Shown here one piece after another: positions 46,101 through 49,763 of a stretch of DNA of 49,763 nucleotides. The stretch spans positions 1 to 49,763 of the forward strand of contig JASJFT010000283.1 of NCBI GenBank assembly GCA_030770425.1. Direction: 5' to 3'. The notes beneath the pieces were generated by a model that worked only from the letters and a program-made list of their open reading frames with translations, was not told the origin of the DNA and ran no database searches. Position numbers and translations under genes: made by a program. This DNA is from Darksidea phi. Taxonomy: Eukaryota; Ascomycota; Dothideomycetes; Pleosporales; Lentitheciaceae. Positions within the stretch are counted from its first letter, which is position 1; each line of letters begins with the position of its first letter.

Positions 46101-49100
46101 ATAGATAAAGTAGCTATATAGATATAGCCCCTAATCGATAATTATATAGCTAATAAGGACTTCTTATTAAAGTAATATAATAAAATAAAGATAGTATTTA
46201 AAGATTAGGATTTATTTAAGAAATAAATATATATAGTCTTCGAAGATATTAATAAAATCTAGTAGATTAAATACTAGATCTAAAGGCTAAGATAAACTAA
46301 GTTAGTAAGTATATATACTACTAAATTTAAATAGCTATAGTATAAGATTAATTAGAACGATATATTTCTTATAGTTATATACTATAATAGACTTAAGAAG
46401 CTAATTAAAGATAAATTAGCCTAATTTAAAAAATTAGATAATCTAGTAGAACTAATTAAGATAATAATCTATATTAATAATTAACTATATAAATAAGTAC
46501 TTAAAAAACGATATATTATAAGACTAATAAGAGTTTATAAAAAAGAGTAAGTAATTTAAAAGTATAAATTTTATAAAAGTTATAATAAAATAAATATTAA
46601 TATAGTCTAAGAAAAGAAATATCTAAAAAATAAGAAATATAAATAAGATAGAAAGCTATAAAAAGTCCTAGTAGATAAGATAAAATAATATTAAGATAAA
46701 AAAGTATATTTATATTATAGTATATAGGAATACTTTATTAAAGAATATAGTAAGAAAAAGAAAAGTATAAAAAACTAGAATAGCGCTAGATATATAAATA
46801 TAATTAGATATAATAAAAAAAAGAAATTAAGTTTAACTTAATACCTAAGATATAGTATAATACTAGTAGATAGAATAAGATTAAGAAAGTTTCTTAATAA
46901 TAAGAAGATCTAGAGCTCGAAATAAAAGAACTAATACTCTTAAAGCTAAGAGAAATAGTTATAAAAGATATTTTCTAACGATTAGTATATAATAAATATT
47001 AGATATATAGAACTAGTTAATATATTATAAAATATTATACTAGAAAAGTAGAACTAGTATACGTTACTAGCGATCGAGGCTAGTAGATAATAGACTAAAT
47101 CTTAAAGCTTTAAGAATTAAAAGGCTATAAAATAATATAAAATTAAGATAGTTTAGATTATAAGAACCTACTATTTATATAGTACGTAGAAGAATATAAG
47201 TATTATATATAATAAAAGAAGAAAGTTATAATACTTTCTAAAGATTATCTATATATATACCTTTAAAATAAGAAATACTTAATAGTAGAATATTATCTTT
47301 ATAATTATAATAACTAGGTTAAAGAATACGAAGACTAAGAATAGTTAAAATAAAATAACTACTATAATAATAAATATAAGAAGTACTTTCTAATAAAATA
47401 TACTATAGGGTAATAGCTATATAGATTAACTAGAGTAAATACTAAGAACTATAAGTAAGATATTAACTATAGGATTATATATAAGAAACCTAGCTACGAA
47501 GTCTTATACTAAATATATTATAAAAGGGTATATATTCTATACCTAGTATAAAGAGAACTTATAATTAGAAGAAAAGAAAATATCTTCTATTAAAATCTTA
47601 AGAGAAAGGAATATCTTATAAAGTAGTACGAGTAATATAGCTATCTAATATAGAATAGAAATAGTTCTAAGGACCTAGAGATTAGTAGATAGCTAAGAAC
47701 CTTAGGTATATAATAGGGATACTATAACGTCTAGAATAATAAGATAAATATAAAGTCTATTAATTAGAATATACTATTCCTAGACAAAGACCTAAAAATA
47801 GAACTATAATAGGTACTAGACTAGAAAATATCTTATAGGATTAAGAGAGAAGAAGATTTAAAGTTAGAATAATTAGGCGAATCGCCCCTTTAATAAAAAA
47901 TCTAAGAACTAGAGAATACTTTCGAAGAATAGAATCTCTATAATAATAAATTAAAAAACTAGATTATTATTAACTATACTAGAGTTATACTAATAAAAAT
48001 ATTTAAAAGATAACTCTATAAATTATATAAGAGGATATTTAATAACTAACTAGATTAGAGGTAAATACGTAGATTTATAAATAAAAAGTCTAAGTTATTA
48101 TAAATAATAAAGCTAAGTTTATACTCCTATTATTAAGATTAATAGAAGAATATAAAATTTTCTATTAAATTAAAGAAAAACCTATATAAGTAAACCTTAG
48201 AGATAGATTATCTATAGAATATAAAGAGAATATAATTCGTCTTAAAATATAAAAAGTAACCTTAAAGGTAGAAAATATTAGAGACTATTATAAATTTAAT
48301 ATTATAGAAATTAAAGATACTAATATAATTATTAGTTATAACTAGTTAGTAATATATAATCTATAAATAGATTAGAAGCTATATAAAGTACTAGGCTATA
48401 AGTAAGTAGCTTAAGTTATAGAAATTAGAAAATTAGATAGATCTAGCTATAAGATCTAGTATATATCCTAAAAAGAGAGAATAGATTTAATTTTATTTTA
48501 TAAGATTATAAGAATCTATAAAAAGAACTTATAAAGAGTTAGTATTATTATAATATAAAGAGTCGTAATTATATAGAAAGAATTACGGCTAATAATATCT
48601 TAAAACTATAAGAAGTTCTAAGAGCTATTTAAAGAATATTCGAAAACTAATTTACTAGAGTATTAAGAATAAGATTATAAGATATATCTAAAATAAGATA
48701 TAAAGCTTAAGTCTAGATTTATATACTTATTAATAGTAGATTAATAAGAAGAATTAAAAGAGTACTTAATAAAGAACTTAAAAAGAGAATATATTAAGAA
48801 AAGTTAAAGCTTTATAATATTATTAGTTTTATTTATTTTAAAGAAAAATAAAAAGTTATAACTTTATATAGACTATAAATATTTAAATAATATTATAAAG
48901 AAGAATAAATATCTACTATTACTAATTAGAGAACTTATAGACTAGCTCTAAGGGGTTAAGTAAATTATAAAATTTAATATTTAGAAGGAATTCTATAGGA
49001 TTTAGATAGTAAAAGGGTATAAGAAGTATATAATATTTAAGACCTAATATAAACTCTATAAGTATAAAGTTATATTATTTAGACTAATAAATATACTAGT

Positions 49101-49763
49101 AATATTTTAGTTAGTTATTAATAGAATATTAAACGAATACTTAAATATATTCTATATAGTATATCTAGACGACGTTCTTATATATAGTAAAGGAATATTA
49201 GAAGAATATAAAGAATATATAAAGAAAGTATTATAAAAGCTATAATAGAATAAATTACTACTTTATCTAGATAAATACGAATTCTATAAGATAAAGACTA
49301 AATACCTAAATTTTATTATTTTATAAGAAGGAGTATTTATAAATCTTAAGAAAGTATAAATTATAAAGAAGTAGTTAATCCTAATATTAGTTAAGGATAT
49401 ATAATTCTTTTTAAAATTTACTAACTTCTATTAGAAGTTTATTAGGAATTATTTAAAGACTATATTTCTATTTATAAAGATAACTAAGAAGAAAAAGAGA
49501 TTTTAATAGAACTAAAAATAATAGAAAGCTTTTAATAAGCTTAAAAACCTATTTATATTAGTATCTATATTATAAATATACGATCTAATAAAATCTCTTA
49601 GAGTAAAAATAGACGTATTAGACTATATACTAGGAGTAATACTTACTTAGTAAGGGAAAGATAAAAAATAAAGATTAGTATTCTACTACTTATATAAGTT
49701 TAGTAAAGAAGAAGTAAACTATAATATTTATAATAAGGAACTTAGTATTATTATATTAGTATT
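46100..49763 (+). mobile_element. Dead Ty3/gypsy retrotransposon, cut by the window end
   Basis: Reading the + strand through stops gives a gag domain at about 46,130-46,500 (NKDFLLK, VFEDINKI, YTTKFK-like segments). Reverse transcriptase follows at about 48,640-49,420, with LYIDYKYLNN, then the catalytic box YLDDVLIYS still intact near 49,157-49,185, and an RNase H start KIDVLDYILGVILT near 49,606-49,650. Nearly every Gln, Arg and Trp codon prone to CpA or TpG change is now a stop. No chromodomain can be judged, because integrase lies beyond the window. LTRs cannot be defined without the downstream copy. Confidence 0.85.

Overview
The window looks like part of the nuclear genome of a filamentous ascomycete (Pezizomycotina). 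This rests on two things: very strong repeat-induced point mutation (RIP) over most of its length, and a small island of intact DNA carrying intron-poor genes of fungal type. In about 1-30,300 and 43,140-49,763 the dinucleotides CpA and TpG are almost absent on both strands, while CpG, CpT and CpC survive. This is CpA-directed RIP carried close to saturation. It removes nearly every ATG, which explains why there are no open reading frames there. All genes in those parts are dead.

Layout. 1-9,249 is RIP-mutated repeat DNA and includes a pair of matching 182-bp inverted repeats (1,954-2,135 and 7,564-7,745). 9,250-16,239 is a complete dead Ty3/gypsy chromovirus on the + strand, with two 428-bp LTRs. 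17,445-26,041 is a second complete dead chromovirus on the - strand, with two 186-bp LTRs and a 5-bp target duplication ACTAT. 26,042-30,300 is unidentified RIP-mutated DNA with a 296-bp tandem duplication that is split by a 95-base run of N. 30,300-32,420 is a mosaic of RIP-mutated blocks around an unmutated, GC-rich block. 32,420-43,138 is the non-RIP gene island. 43,138-49,763 is RIP-mutated again and ends inside a third + strand Ty3/gypsy element (gag, RT, RNase H).

The island holds three genes I believe in: a small DUF7770-like protein with one 54-nt intron (34,073-34,879, +), an aminoglycoside phosphotransferase/choline-kinase-like kinase (35,125-35,901, -), and a DUF7924 protein with a PD-(D/E)XK-like core (40,048-41,919, -). 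It also holds two decayed genes: a fungal PD-(D/E)XK nuclease-like relic (36,202-37,000, +) and an unrecognised relic (39,077-39,510, -). The first two genes converge on a 245-bp intergenic space. Nothing in the sequence shows that the genes work as a pathway. They are typical accessory genes of fungal compartments rich in transposons. The kinase, the DUF7770-like protein and two PD-(D/E)XK-type genes lying together between retroelements is the most interesting functional context here, but any joint function is inference.
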